A stretch of DNA of 64,000 nucleotides. Origin: Phycisphaerales bacterium (GTDB lineage Bacteria > Planctomycetota > Phycisphaerae > Phycisphaerales > UBA1924). The notes under the pieces are model-generated. The model saw only the letters and a list, made by a program, of their open reading frames with translations, was not told the DNA's origin and did no database searches. Below are positions 25,699-33,721 of this stretch, piece after piece. Made by a program: the position numbers and the translations under genes. The DNA lies in NCBI GenBank assembly GCA_028289195.1, contig JANQQR010000007.1, positions 62,001 through 126,000 of the forward strand, written 5' to 3'. Numbering within the stretch: the stretch's first letter is position 1; every line of letters starts with the position of its first letter.

Positions 25699-26048
25699 TG
25701 ACCGAGTCCAGGCGTGGATCGGTGCTGCTCGCGGCGACCGTCGTACTCGCCGTGACGTCGCTCGGCGTGGCGACGGTGGTCACCGCGGGCGGAGACGACG
25801 CCCGCCTCTCGACGCTGCGCCTTGACTCGATGCGCGCGCTGTACGCCGCTGAGAGCGGCGCGGAGGCCGCTGTCGACGCCCTGCTCCGTGACCCGGGAAC
25901 CCCGTTCCTTGGTCCGATCACGCTCCCCGATGGATCGATCGCGACCGTCGACGTCCCGTTCGGCGCGAGCCCCAACCCGCCGGGGACGCTGCGAGTCACG
26001 GGTTCGGCCGGGGAAGCATCCAGGCGAATCGAGGTGACGGTGCAGTAG
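25695..26048 (+). CDS. PilX/GspK-like assembly protein
   Basis: 117-residue protein starting MMTESRRGSVLLAATVVLAV. It has a basic leader, Gly-Ser, and a hydrophobic helix without Glu at position 5. It then carries SMRALYAAESGAEAAVDALL, very like the 'A..AAE.G...A' motif of PilX and GspK. Two consecutive ATG codons (25695, 25698) are candidate starts. It closes the pseudopilin set with an ATGA overlap to the gene before. It is much shorter than GspK (about 300 residues), so PilX is the better comparison. Confidence 0.68.
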   Translation: MMTESRRGSVLLAATVVLAVTSLGVATVVTAGGDDARLSTLRLDSMRALYAAESGAEAAVDALLRDPGTPFLGPITLPDGSIATVDVPFGASPNPPGTLRVTGSAGEASRRIEVTVQ

Positions 26049-26115
26049 ACCCCGGCGGCTTCGATAACCGGCGCCGGACGCCCCCTTGCGGGCAACCCGC
26101 CCCCGGATCAGGCCG

Positions 26116-27747
26116 ATGTTGGACCGAGAAAGCGCGCTCCCAGCGCCATCGGACGCGGAACGGAATCCCTTGTCACGACCCTTGCCCATTCTGGAACTCA
26201 CCCCGTCGGGGGTGCGCCTCTCGCCGGGCTCGGGCGCGCCGTGGTCGTTCTGCGAGGTCGATCCCGAGGATCTCGAGCGCTCGTGGAGCACCGACCTGGG
26301 CGCCTGCGATGCCGCGCTGGAGGAGTTGCTGGATCGCCATTCGCTGCGCGGGCCGCGCGTGCAGATCCGATACAAGAGCCCGCGCTCGACGGCCGAGCTG
26401 CACAGCCTCCCGCTGGCCGGTGCCGCTGCGCTGGAAGCAGCCCTGCTCTCGGTCGGTGAGTCGTTCGGCTCCGAGACCGCGGGGAGCTGCAGCGCCGTCT
26501 CGATACTCGGACGCGATCCTTCGAACTCGCGCGTGCACCACGTGATCGGTGTGGCGGATCTCGTCTCACACGTGGAAGCGGTGTGGGCCTGGGCCGAGCG
26601 GGCAGGGTGCGCCGTGCAGAGCGTGGTGCCCACGCACGCGGTCACGCTCAGCGAGACTGTCGCCGCGATGCTTCGCGATCGCGGCGAGGGCACGCGCGCG
26701 TACTTCCTTCTCGATGTCGACTCTGCCTGCGTCGGCGCGAGCGTCGACGGCGGGATCGCGTTCGCGCGACCGATCGACATCGGGCTTTCCACGATCTCCG
26801 ACCCGCTGGCACAGCTCGGCGTTGGCGGCTGCGACTCTCAGGAAGGCCGGATCGAACTGTTGGCACGGATGGGTGTCCCTGCTCCGCGCACCGTCGCCGA
26901 CGAGGAACTGGGGATCCAGGCCAAGGACGTCCTGCCGCTGATCCAGCCGGTGCTGCAGCGGGTGTTCGTCGAAGTGAAGCAGTCGCTCCGATTCAATCTG
27001 CCTCGCGAGCGGACCGGCGAGACGTCGATCAATGTGATCGGCGCCGGCGCCCGTGTGCCGCGTCTGGCCGAGGCGCTCGGCGATCATCTGGAACTCAACG
27101 TCTCGGCGAGCGAGCCGAGCCCGAGCCGGCGCTCTTCGCCGGCGCTGCCGGTCCTCCGCCCGCCGGCGCGCGGCGCCGCGGTCCACGCCCGGCGCCTGCG
27201 GGGCGCGCTCGTGGGAGGGGGAATCGCCGCGGCGCTCATGCTCGGCGCCGACGCCTGGTTCGCGATGGAGCGGACGGAGGCGGCCCAGCAGCAGCTGGCG
27301 GCTGTGCAGCCCACGCTGCAGCAGCAGGTCTCGGGCGCCGACGGGTTCGACCGCGACCTTGGCAGCGTCGTGTCGCTCAATGACGCCGTGCGCGCGATCG
27401 ACGCCGAGGCCGGACCGCGCTGGATGATCGGCCCCGCGATGCGCGAGATCGCTGCGCGGGCGCCGGAGTCGCTGCTGATCAGGCACATGCGCTCGGATAT
27501 TGCCGACGGGCGGGCACGCCTCGTGCTCGATGGCTACGCGTGGAAGGGAGAATCCGCGGACGCCACGCGGGTGCTGAGGGACTTCATCGCAACGCTCGAG
27601 GAATCGGCGCTCGTCCGCGACGTGCGCCTCGGCACGACGCAGCGACTGGATTTCGACTGGGGCGAGGCGACGGGGTTCACACTGTCACTCGTCCTCGAGG
27701 GTGTCGAGCGCCGCTGGGGCGCCGCTCAGCAGGAGGGTGCACCATGA
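26116..27747 (+). CDS. Fused PilM-PilN pilus assembly protein
   Basis: 543-residue protein from the ATG at 26116; a TTG at 26086 is also open. The N-terminal ~340 residues look like the actin-like ATPase fold of PilM. 'YFLLDVDSACVGASVDGGIAFARPIDIG' is a phosphate-2 type segment, and SINVIGAGARVPRLAEAL is an adenosine-binding-type segment. A membrane helix follows at about residues 360-385. The remaining ~160 residues are periplasmic and resemble PilN, with 'IAARAPESLLIRHMRSD' and a ferredoxin-like end. PilM and PilN are normally separate and held together by the PilN tail. Here the order M-TM-N in one chain replaces that contact (inference). It is coupled by ATGA to the PilO-like gene. Confidence 0.7.
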   Translation: MLDRESALPAPSDAERNPLSRPLPILELTPSGVRLSPGSGAPWSFCEVDPEDLERSWSTDLGACDAALEELLDRHSLRGPRVQIRYKSPRSTAELHSLPLAGAAALEAALLSVGESFGSETAGSCSAVSILGRDPSNSRVHHVIGVADLVSHVEAVWAWAERAGCAVQSVVPTHAVTLSETVAAMLRDRGEGTRAYFLLDVDSACVGASVDGGIAFARPIDIGLSTISDPLAQLGVGGCDSQEGRIELLARMGVPAPRTVADEELGIQAKDVLPLIQPVLQRVFVEVKQSLRFNLPRERTGETSINVIGAGARVPRLAEALGDHLELNVSASEPSPSRRSSPALPVLRPPARGAAVHARRLRGALVGGGIAAALMLGADAWFAMERTEAAQQQLAAVQPTLQQQVSGADGFDRDLGSVVSLNDAVRAIDAEAGPRWMIGPAMREIAARAPESLLIRHMRSDIADGRARLVLDGYAWKGESADATRVLRDFIATLEESALVRDVRLGTTQRLDFDWGEATGFTLSLVLEGVERRWGAAQQEGAP

Positions 27748-28352
27748 GCGCGCCCGCCGGCGATCGCCAGCTACTCTCGTTCGCATTGATCGTGTGCTCG
27801 CTCATCGCGGGCGCCGAGATGATGGTCCTGCAGCCACTCCGCGAACGCGCGCAGGCCGCCGACAGCGCTGCCCAGGCAGCGCAGGCAGCGGTGCAGCAAC
27901 ACGGCGGCGGACAGACGAGGCTCAGGGACGGACTCCTGCGCCACGCTGAACGCATCGGGGTGGCGCTCGAGGTAGCGGAACAAGGCTGCGCCGTCGACAC
28001 CGACCCGCTGGCGACCTACGAGCGCACCATGCGCACGGCCGAAGCTCTCGGAGTCGGCATCTCCAGGATGGAGCCCATCGGAGGAGCCAAGCACGACCCC
28101 GAGGACGCGGCGCTGCGCCTGGACCGGTACCGCCTCGACGCCGCGGGCTCGTTCGATGCGATCGCGTCGCTGATCTCGAGTATTGAACTCGGCGCCGAGC
28201 CGGCCCGCGTGGAGAGCGTGTCGGTCAGCCCGGATCAGGATCCCGCCGTCGACCGCGTCGCGCTGTCGATGACGATCGTGTTCGTGCGCGGCGAGTTGCC
28301 CGAAGGGTGGCGCGAGACGCTGGCGTCGGTCCGCGAGGGAGAGCCCGGATGA
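27744..28352 (+). CDS. PilO-like pilus alignment protein
   Basis: 202-residue bitopic inner-membrane protein. A short cytoplasmic N-terminus is followed by a membrane helix (LLSFALIVCSLIAGAEMMVL) and an Ala/Gln-rich coiled coil at residues 30-55. A periplasmic domain then includes 'FDAIASLISSIE', as in the ferredoxin-like core of PilO. AGGAGG precedes the ATG at 27744, which overlaps the pilMN stop. The assignment rests on topology, length (PilO is about 200) and position between PilMN and PilP. Sequence identity to known PilO is not obvious by eye. Confidence 0.65.
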   Translation: MSAPAGDRQLLSFALIVCSLIAGAEMMVLQPLRERAQAADSAAQAAQAAVQQHGGGQTRLRDGLLRHAERIGVALEVAEQGCAVDTDPLATYERTMRTAEALGVGISRMEPIGGAKHDPEDAALRLDRYRLDAAGSFDAIASLISSIELGAEPARVESVSVSPDQDPAVDRVALSMTIVFVRGELPEGWRETLASVREGEPG

Positions 28353-28858
28353 GCAGGGCAACCTCACGCCAACGCACGGAACTCGTGCTCGCCGGCATCG
28401 CGCCGCTGGCGCTCGTACTCGCGGCGCGGCTGGTGCTGCCGTCGGCGATCCCGATGTCGGCGATGGCCGAGGAAGACGCCCGCGAGCCTCTGCAGGCGCC
28501 CGCGGCATGGCTGCTCGAGCGAGACGCCTCGCGGGCCGACCCAGCGTTGCTGAGAGTTCATACGTCCGAACCCGCGTTCCCGAGCCCGATGGCGCTCCGC
28601 GATGGGACCGACGAGCAGGTCGCCGAGCCCGCGCAGGTGGTGGTCCCCGACGAACCGGCGGCGCCCGACGCGCCGGGCGTTGTGCTCAGCGCCGTGCTGG
28701 GCGGGGCTCGCCCACTGGCGGTCATCGATGGCAAAGCCCTTCGGGTCGGCTCGCTGGTCGCCCCCGGCTGGACGCTCGCCGAGATCTCGGCTCTGCGTCA
28801 CAGCGTGGTTCTCCGCCACGAGAGCGGCGCGACGCACGTGCTGACCATCGAGCGCTAG
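28349..28858 (+). CDS. PilP/GspC-like inner-membrane protein
   Basis: 169-residue protein with one N-terminal membrane helix (about residues 12-30), an Ala/Pro/Glu-rich linker and a C-terminal ~65-residue domain. That domain opens PGVVLSAVLGGARPLAVIDGKALRVG and closes with HSVVLRHESGATHVL. It matches the HR-domain pattern of GspC and PilP ('L.G...R.A.I......V..G', then 'V.L...G....L'). In the family this domain contacts the secretin. It ends the pilus operon and overlaps the PilO-like gene by ATGA. No secretin follows. A tRNA gene begins 71 bases downstream. Confidence 0.7.
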   Translation: MSRATSRQRTELVLAGIAPLALVLAARLVLPSAIPMSAMAEEDAREPLQAPAAWLLERDASRADPALLRVHTSEPAFPSPMALRDGTDEQVAEPAQVVVPDEPAAPDAPGVVLSAVLGGARPLAVIDGKALRVGSLVAPGWTLAEISALRHSVVLRHESGATHVLTIER

Positions 28859-28929
28859 ACGCGCCCGCTCGCCACGATCTGCTCTATAGTCTGGGCCGAA
28901 GCAGGCAGGCCCCGGTGGCCGTGCCCGCT

Positions 28930-29002
28930 GGGGCGGTAACTCAATTGGGAGAGTGCCAGCTTTGCAAGCTGGAAGTTGCCGGTTCGAGCCCGGTCCGCTC
29001 CA
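28930..29002 (+). tRNA. tRNA-Ala (anticodon TGC)
   Basis: A 73-base cloverleaf: acceptor stem GGGGCGG / CCGCTCC with one G-T pair, D-arm around ACTC...GAGT, anticodon stem CCAGC / GCTGG with loop TTTGCAA, and T-arm GCCGG-TTCGAGC-CCGGT-like. The anticodon TGC reads Ala codons. The discriminator is A at 29002 and CCA is not encoded. A TATAGT element at 28885-28890, about 40 bases upstream, is a possible -10 box. Confidence 0.95.
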
Positions 29003-29086
29003 TTCTCAGTGCGGAAGCGCGTGGCAACACAGCGGCGCCGCCGGCCCCGGACGCGCCCCTGATCGCCCGCCCTATCCTGCCTGCCC

Positions 29087-30394
29087 TTGGATCAGAAGCC
29101 CGACAATCCCGCCCCCGCTGCCCGGCCGTTCTTCTACGGCTGGGTGATGCTCGGCGTGAGCACGTGCGCGTTCATCGCGACGAGCCCGGGGCAGACGGTC
29201 ATCGTGAGCCAGTTCAACACCTCGTTCCGCGAGAGCCTGCAGCTGTCCGCGGCGGAGTTGAGCAGCGCCTACATGGTGGGCACGCTGCTGGCGGCGCTGC
29301 CGCTTGTGTTCATCGGGAAGGCGTCCGACAGGTTCGGCCCGCGGCGCACGATGGGCGCGGTCTGCCTGAGCTTCGCGACGGCGTGCGTGCTGGCCGGGCG
29401 CGTCGACTCGATCGTGACGCTGACGGTCGCGTTCTTCTTCCTTCGCTTCCTCGGCCAGGGGGCACTCGGCGTGCTGAGCGGGCACATGCTCGCGCTGTGG
29501 TTCGAACGCCGCCTCGGAATTGTCAACGGCGTGAAGCTGATGCTCACGCAACTCGGGTTCGCGATCACGCCGGCCCTGGCGATCTGGCTCATCGCCTCGT
29601 TCGGGTGGCGGAACGCTTACGCGCTGCTCGGCGCGCTCGTCGCGATCTCGATGCTGCCCCTGCTGCTGTTCGTAGCCCGCGACCACCCGCACGAGGTCGG
29701 CCAGCGCCTTGACGGGGATCCCGTCGACGAACCGCTCCCCAGAGCGATCCACGAGGACGAGGACCCGGAACTCTTGCCCACCGGGCACGCGCACATCGAC
29801 CCCGCGTTCACGCTGCTCCAGGCGCTGGCCACGCGGAGCTTCTGGATCCTGACCTTCGGGAGCCCGCTGATGGGGCTGATCGGCACGGCCCTGATCTTCC
29901 ACTCCCAGCCGCTGCTCGAGGCGCGCGGCGCCGACGCCGGGGAGTCGGCGGCGATCCTGCGCACGTGGTCGCTGACGATGATGGCCGTGATCATCCCGGC
30001 GGGGTGGCTCGCCGACCGCTTGCCGGCGCGAGTGCTGTTCTCGTTCGCGATCACTCTCCTGCTCGCCAGCAGCGCGATCCCGCTGCTGCCGGGCGGGTCC
30101 TGGGTGCTGCACGCTTCGATGCTCGGGTTCGGCATAGGGCAGGGGTTCATCGCGGGTGTCGGCCCCCCCACCGTTGCGCGCTACTTCGGGAGGGCGCACC
30201 ACGGCGCGATCAGGTCCGTCGTGACGTTCTTCGGCGTCGCCGGAACCGGCCTCGGCCCGGTGATGCTGGGCTGGAGCTTCGACCGGTTCGGGTCGTTCGA
30301 CCGTGGGCTCCAGGTGTTCTGCATCATGTGCGTGCCGGTGTTGCTCGGCGGCCTGCTGCTCAAGCGCCCGGAGGCGCCGAGCCTGATCGACTAG
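29087..30394 (+). CDS. Major facilitator superfamily transporter
   Basis: 435-residue membrane transporter with about 12 hydrophobic segments and a hydrophilic central loop rich in Asp/Glu/His (about residues 205-240). The MFS signature between helices 2 and 3 is present (GKASDRFGPRRTMG), repeated weakly as GWLADRLPARV in the second half. The start is TTG at 29087. The first in-frame ATG (29147) would cut into helix 1 (FFYGWVMLGVSTCAF), so TTG is preferred. The substrate cannot be told; similarity to oxalate/formate-antiporter-type MFS proteins ('YGWVML') is suggested by the N-terminus only. Its stop lies in a CTAG palindrome shared with the convergent gene. Confidence 0.85.
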   Translation: MDQKPDNPAPAARPFFYGWVMLGVSTCAFIATSPGQTVIVSQFNTSFRESLQLSAAELSSAYMVGTLLAALPLVFIGKASDRFGPRRTMGAVCLSFATACVLAGRVDSIVTLTVAFFFLRFLGQGALGVLSGHMLALWFERRLGIVNGVKLMLTQLGFAITPALAIWLIASFGWRNAYALLGALVAISMLPLLLFVARDHPHEVGQRLDGDPVDEPLPRAIHEDEDPELLPTGHAHIDPAFTLLQALATRSFWILTFGSPLMGLIGTALIFHSQPLLEARGADAGESAAILRTWSLTMMAVIIPAGWLADRLPARVLFSFAITLLLASSAIPLLPGGSWVLHASMLGFGIGQGFIAGVGPPTVARYFGRAHHGAIRSVVTFFGVAGTGLGPVMLGWSFDRFGSFDRGLQVFCIMCVPVLLGGLLLKRPEAPSLID

Positions 30395-30792
30395 AGCATC
30401 CGCGCGCGGAGCCGGTCGTCGGGAACCGGGCACTCATCGAGTTTCCCGAACCAGCGGTACCGACGGGCGGCAACGAACCGGTAGAGCCGGTCTCGCACCC
30501 CACGAGGCAGCACGCCGAGCATCGCCCCTCCCCAACGCCACGGGGCGCGGAGATGTCGAGAGATCGAGACCACCGCGTCGGATCTCGCGAGAGGTGCCCC
30601 GTCGGTGCACACGTAGATGAGTGAGTCCAGCGGCACCGGCTCGTCTCCCGAGAGGCCGAGGGCGGCACGGGCGCCCGAACTCTGTAGCGCCGCAAATCGC
30701 AGGGTCGCCTCTCGCTCTCGGGCGAGGATGAAGCGGACGCCCCGGTTGCACAGGACACACTCGCCGTCGAAGAGGACCACGGGGGAGGGCAC
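30391..30792 (-). CDS. DCC-family thiol-disulfide oxidoreductase-like protein
   Basis: 133-residue protein of the DCC family (formerly DUF393). The defining motif is at the N-terminus, VVLFDGECVLCNRGVRFIL, with Asp and the C..C pair. A conserved second region follows (SDAVVSISRHL, then PRGVRDRLYRFVAARRYRWFG). Family members are thioredoxin-like and often neighbour transport or electron-transfer genes; the precise reaction is unknown. It converges on the MFS gene and the two stops overlap in the palindrome CTAG (30391-30394). Confidence 0.88.
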   Translation of the reverse strand: MPSPVVLFDGECVLCNRGVRFILAREREATLRFAALQSSGARAALGLSGDEPVPLDSLIYVCTDGAPLARSDAVVSISRHLRAPWRWGGAMLGVLPRGVRDRLYRFVAARRYRWFGKLDECPVPDDRLRARML

Positions 30793-30916
30793 GCGTGACT
30801 CTAGGGGGTCTGGGGTCCGGAATAACCCGCCGTGTCGAGCGATTGGCGGGGCCGGATCACCGAATGGAGATGACCCTCAACCCGGCCCCCCGGACGACCG
30901 TAAGATCAAGAACGAG

Positions 30917-31324
30917 ATGATCTCCGACGCCCTCACAGCCAAGTTCCTGGGAGTGCTCCTTGCGCTGGCTGTCGGCGCGCAGGCGATCCCTGGGTTCGCG
31001 GCCTGCTGCCCGTGTTCTTCCATGGGCTGCTCCGGGCCGGAGACACCGGCGATCGTCGTCGATGAAGCCCCTGCCACCTGCTGCTCGACTGCCGCACCGG
31101 CATCCGAGGAGTCGCCCGATGAAGACGAGGGCGAGAACGAGGGCTGCTGCCAGGGGACCTGCCGCTGCACGTTCTGCGGCGTCTCGGTCACGACCCTCTA
31201 CACGCCCGGCGCACAGTCGGGTGTGAGCGCGTTCGAGCACCAGATCGGGCTGCTGCCCGAGCGCCCCCAGGCCCTCTCGGCCCGGGACGCGTCGTTCGGC
31301 CTGCTCCGGCCGCCGATCGCCTGA
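30917..31324 (+). CDS. Small exported cysteine-rich protein
   Basis: 135-residue protein with a signal peptide (MISDALTAKFLGVLLALAVG... cleaved after GFA). The mature part has ten or more Cys residues in clusters ACCPCSSMGC, CC, and CCQGTCRCTFC, separated by an acidic stretch (EESPDEDEGENEG). I do not recognise the family. Such Cys/acid patterns suggest metal binding or disulfides in the periplasm. It stands 79 bases before an HlyD-type gene on the same strand and may be the first gene of the efflux operon. The Shine-Dalgarno is weak, so the start rests on the signal peptide. Confidence 0.65.
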   Translation: MISDALTAKFLGVLLALAVGAQAIPGFAACCPCSSMGCSGPETPAIVVDEAPATCCSTAAPASEESPDEDEGENEGCCQGTCRCTFCGVSVTTLYTPGAQSGVSAFEHQIGLLPERPQALSARDASFGLLRPPIA

Positions 31325-31403
31325 GAATCCGTACCGCAGGACGGGTGCGCGCTCAGCGCACGCGACGGTTTCTCTCGCGCCCCCCACTCTGGAGCATCCA
31401 GGA

Positions 31404-33008
31404 ATGTCTATCGATCCACGCGCCGGCGCCGCTGCTGCGCCGGTCGCGATCCAGCGGACCAAACGCTTCCCCGCGCACCTCGTCGTGCCCGCCGGCGTTG
31501 CCCTTGCTGTCGGCGCGATCATCGCCTTCACCGGGCGTGAGGCGCTGACCCCGGCGACACGGGTCACGGTGCGCCCAGTCGTGTTCGCCCAGGAAACGCC
31601 TCGCGAAACCGGGCGAGACGAGCCAACTGCTGCGTCAGCCCCGCGCCGGAACGTGCGGACCGTGCAGGCGCCGGGCTGGCTCGAGCCCGATCCGTTCTTG
31701 ATCGCCTGCACCGCCCTGGCCGAGGGCGTCGTCGCCGAGATGCTGGTGCTCGAGGGCGAGACCGTCGAGGCCGGACAGGTCGTGGCGCGCATGGTCGACG
31801 ATGACGCACGCCTCGAGCTCATGCGTGCCGAGGGCAACCTCGCGACCGCCGAGGCCGAGCTCGCGCTGGCGCGGGCCGATCTCGAGGCCGCCCAGACCGA
31901 CTGGGAGGAGCCGGTGGAGCGGGAGCGCGCGGTGGCCGTCACCAACGCGGCGCTCGCCGAGACCATCGCCGAGCTCGAGCAGCTTCCGTCGCTCACCGAG
32001 GTGAAACGGAGCGAACTCGCGGGCAAGCGCGAAGAGCTCTCGCGAGCCGAGCGGGCGCTCGAACGGGCGGCTGTCTCGGACATCGAGGTGATCCTGCTGC
32101 GGGCCGAGGTCGAGGCCAAGAGCGCCGAGGTCGAGTCGCTCGAGCGGCGCGGTGCGATCCTGACCGCGCGTCGCGATCGCCTGCAGGCCGAGGCCGTGGC
32201 CGCAGAGCGGAACTTCGAGCTCCGCGTGGCCGAGAAGCGGATGCTCGACGGCGCCCGCGCAGGGGTCGCCCGCGCGCAGGCCCAGGTGGATTTCGCGCGT
32301 GCCCATCGCGATGAAGCGGCGCTGCAGCTGGAACGCATGACGATCCGGGCGCCGATCTCCGGGTTCGTGCAGCGCAGGCTGAAACAGCCCGGCGACAAGG
32401 TGCGATTCGGCATGGATACCGAGCACTCGATGCACCTGATCCACCTGTACGACCCGGAGAAGCTCCAGGTCCGCGTCGACGTGCCGCTGGCGGACGCGTC
32501 GCACGTGTACGTCGGTCAGCAATGCGAAGTCGTCGTCGACGTGCTGCCGGATGAGACGTTCCGCGGCGAGGTCACCCGCATCACCCACGAGGCCGACCTC
32601 CAGAAGAACACGCTGGAGATCAAGGTCCGCGTGATCAACCCGCGCCCGATCCTGAAACCCGAGATGCTGACGCGCGTGAAGTTCCTCGGCTCGTCCGAGG
32701 CGGGCGAGCCTCGGAGCGAGACGGGCAGGGAACCGGAGGGTGGAGCGTCCCGCACCGTTCGGGTCGCGCTGGAGTGCATCGAAGACTCCGGCGGAGGCGC
32801 CGGCGCTGTCTGGGTGGTGCGGGACCGCTCGGGCGACACGGGTGTCGTGGCGCGGCGCGCCGTGACGATCGGTGGCGCCCCCGAGTCGGGCTATGCACCG
32901 GTCGTTGGACCGCTGCACGCCGGCGATCTGCTCGTCGAGATCGGCACACCCCTCGTGGAGGGCCAGCGTGTGCGGATCCGCGAAGGCGGGAGAGGGGGTG
33001 TCTCGTGA
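31404..33008 (+). CDS. HlyD/MacA-family efflux adaptor
   Basis: 534-residue periplasmic adaptor (membrane fusion protein). One membrane helix at about residues 25-45 is followed by a lipoyl-type domain (AEGVVAEMLVLEGETVEAGQVVARM) and a long coiled coil (about 130-310) of Ala/Glu/Arg repeats. The returning half-lipoyl is MTIRAPISGFVQRR, and beta-barrel segments follow (QCEVVVDVLPDETFRGEVTRI). Order and content match adaptors that partner MacB-type ABC transporters. It overlaps the ABC ATPase gene by GTGA. The coiled coil is longer than in MacA, which suggests a wide periplasmic reach or an outer-membrane partner encoded elsewhere. Confidence 0.88.
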   Translation: MSIDPRAGAAAAPVAIQRTKRFPAHLVVPAGVALAVGAIIAFTGREALTPATRVTVRPVVFAQETPRETGRDEPTAASAPRRNVRTVQAPGWLEPDPFLIACTALAEGVVAEMLVLEGETVEAGQVVARMVDDDARLELMRAEGNLATAEAELALARADLEAAQTDWEEPVERERAVAVTNAALAETIAELEQLPSLTEVKRSELAGKREELSRAERALERAAVSDIEVILLRAEVEAKSAEVESLERRGAILTARRDRLQAEAVAAERNFELRVAEKRMLDGARAGVARAQAQVDFARAHRDEAALQLERMTIRAPISGFVQRRLKQPGDKVRFGMDTEHSMHLIHLYDPEKLQVRVDVPLADASHVYVGQQCEVVVDVLPDETFRGEVTRITHEADLQKNTLEIKVRVINPRPILKPEMLTRVKFLGSSEAGEPRSETGREPEGGASRTVRVALECIEDSGGGAGAVWVVRDRSGDTGVVARRAVTIGGAPESGYAPVVGPLHAGDLLVEIGTPLVEGQRVRIREGGRGGVS

Positions 33009-33721
33009 GCTTGATCGAGTGCGTGAACCTCACGCGTGAGTACCGCAAGGGCGAGAACATCATCCGCCCGCTGGACGGGCTGGACCTCGAGATCGAGGCC
33101 GGCGACTTCCTGGCGCTGATGGGCCCGAGCGGCTCGGGCAAGACCACGCTGCTGAATCTGATCGCCGGCATCGACTCGCCCACCAGCGGCTCGCTCGTGA
33201 TCGGCGGCGTCGATATCTCGTCGCTCTCCAAGCGGAGGCTCGCCGCCTGGCGTAGCGAGAACATCGGATACGTGTTTCAGCTCTACAACCTGGTTCCGGT
33301 GCTGACGGCGTTCGAGAACGTCGAGCTGCCGCTGCTCCTGCAGAAGCTGAGCACGAAAGAGCGGCGCGCCCGCGTGGGCGAGGCGCTGGAGATGGTCGGC
33401 ATCGCCGATCGGCACAACCACTATCCCCGCCAGCTCTCGGGCGGACAGGAGCAGCGGGTGGCGATCGCGAGGGCGATCGTGACCGATCCGGCGATCCTTG
33501 TCGCCGACGAGCCGACCGGCGACCTCGACAAGCCCAGCGCCAAGAGCGTGATGCTGCTCCTGCAGCGCCTGAACGCCGACTTGAACAAGACCATCATCAT
33601 GGTCACGCACGACCCGCACACCACGGAGTTCGCCAAGCACACGCTGCACCTGGAAAAGGGACGCCTTCTCGAGCAGGCGGGCGTGGCCGAGAGCGGGGTC
33701 GGTGAGGGGGCGGGACGATGA
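33005..33721 (+). CDS. ABC transporter ATPase, MacB/LolD type
   Basis: 238-residue ATP-binding subunit. It starts with GTG at 33005, overlapping the adaptor stop. Walker A is GPSGSGKTTLLNL near residue 40, the Q-loop follows at YVFQLYNLVPVLT, the signature is LSGGQEQRVAIARA near 142 (usual form LSGGQQQR) and Walker B is ILVADEPTGDLD. This 'VFQ..NL.P..T..ENV.LPL' pattern is typical of the MacB/LolD/FtsE clade, which drive mechanotransmission rather than translocation across the inner membrane. It overlaps the first permease by ATGA. Confidence 0.93.
   Translation: MSLIECVNLTREYRKGENIIRPLDGLDLEIEAGDFLALMGPSGSGKTTLLNLIAGIDSPTSGSLVIGGVDISSLSKRRLAAWRSENIGYVFQLYNLVPVLTAFENVELPLLLQKLSTKERRARVGEALEMVGIADRHNHYPRQLSGGQEQRVAIARAIVTDPAILVADEPTGDLDKPSAKSVMLLLQRLNADLNKTIIMVTHDPHTTEFAKHTLHLEKGRLLEQAGVAESGVGEGAGR

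Noticed and set aside
28930-29002. tRNA-Ala as an attachment site for an integrated element
   Set aside because: No integrase, no repeated 3' tRNA fragment, and composition is unchanged on both sides.
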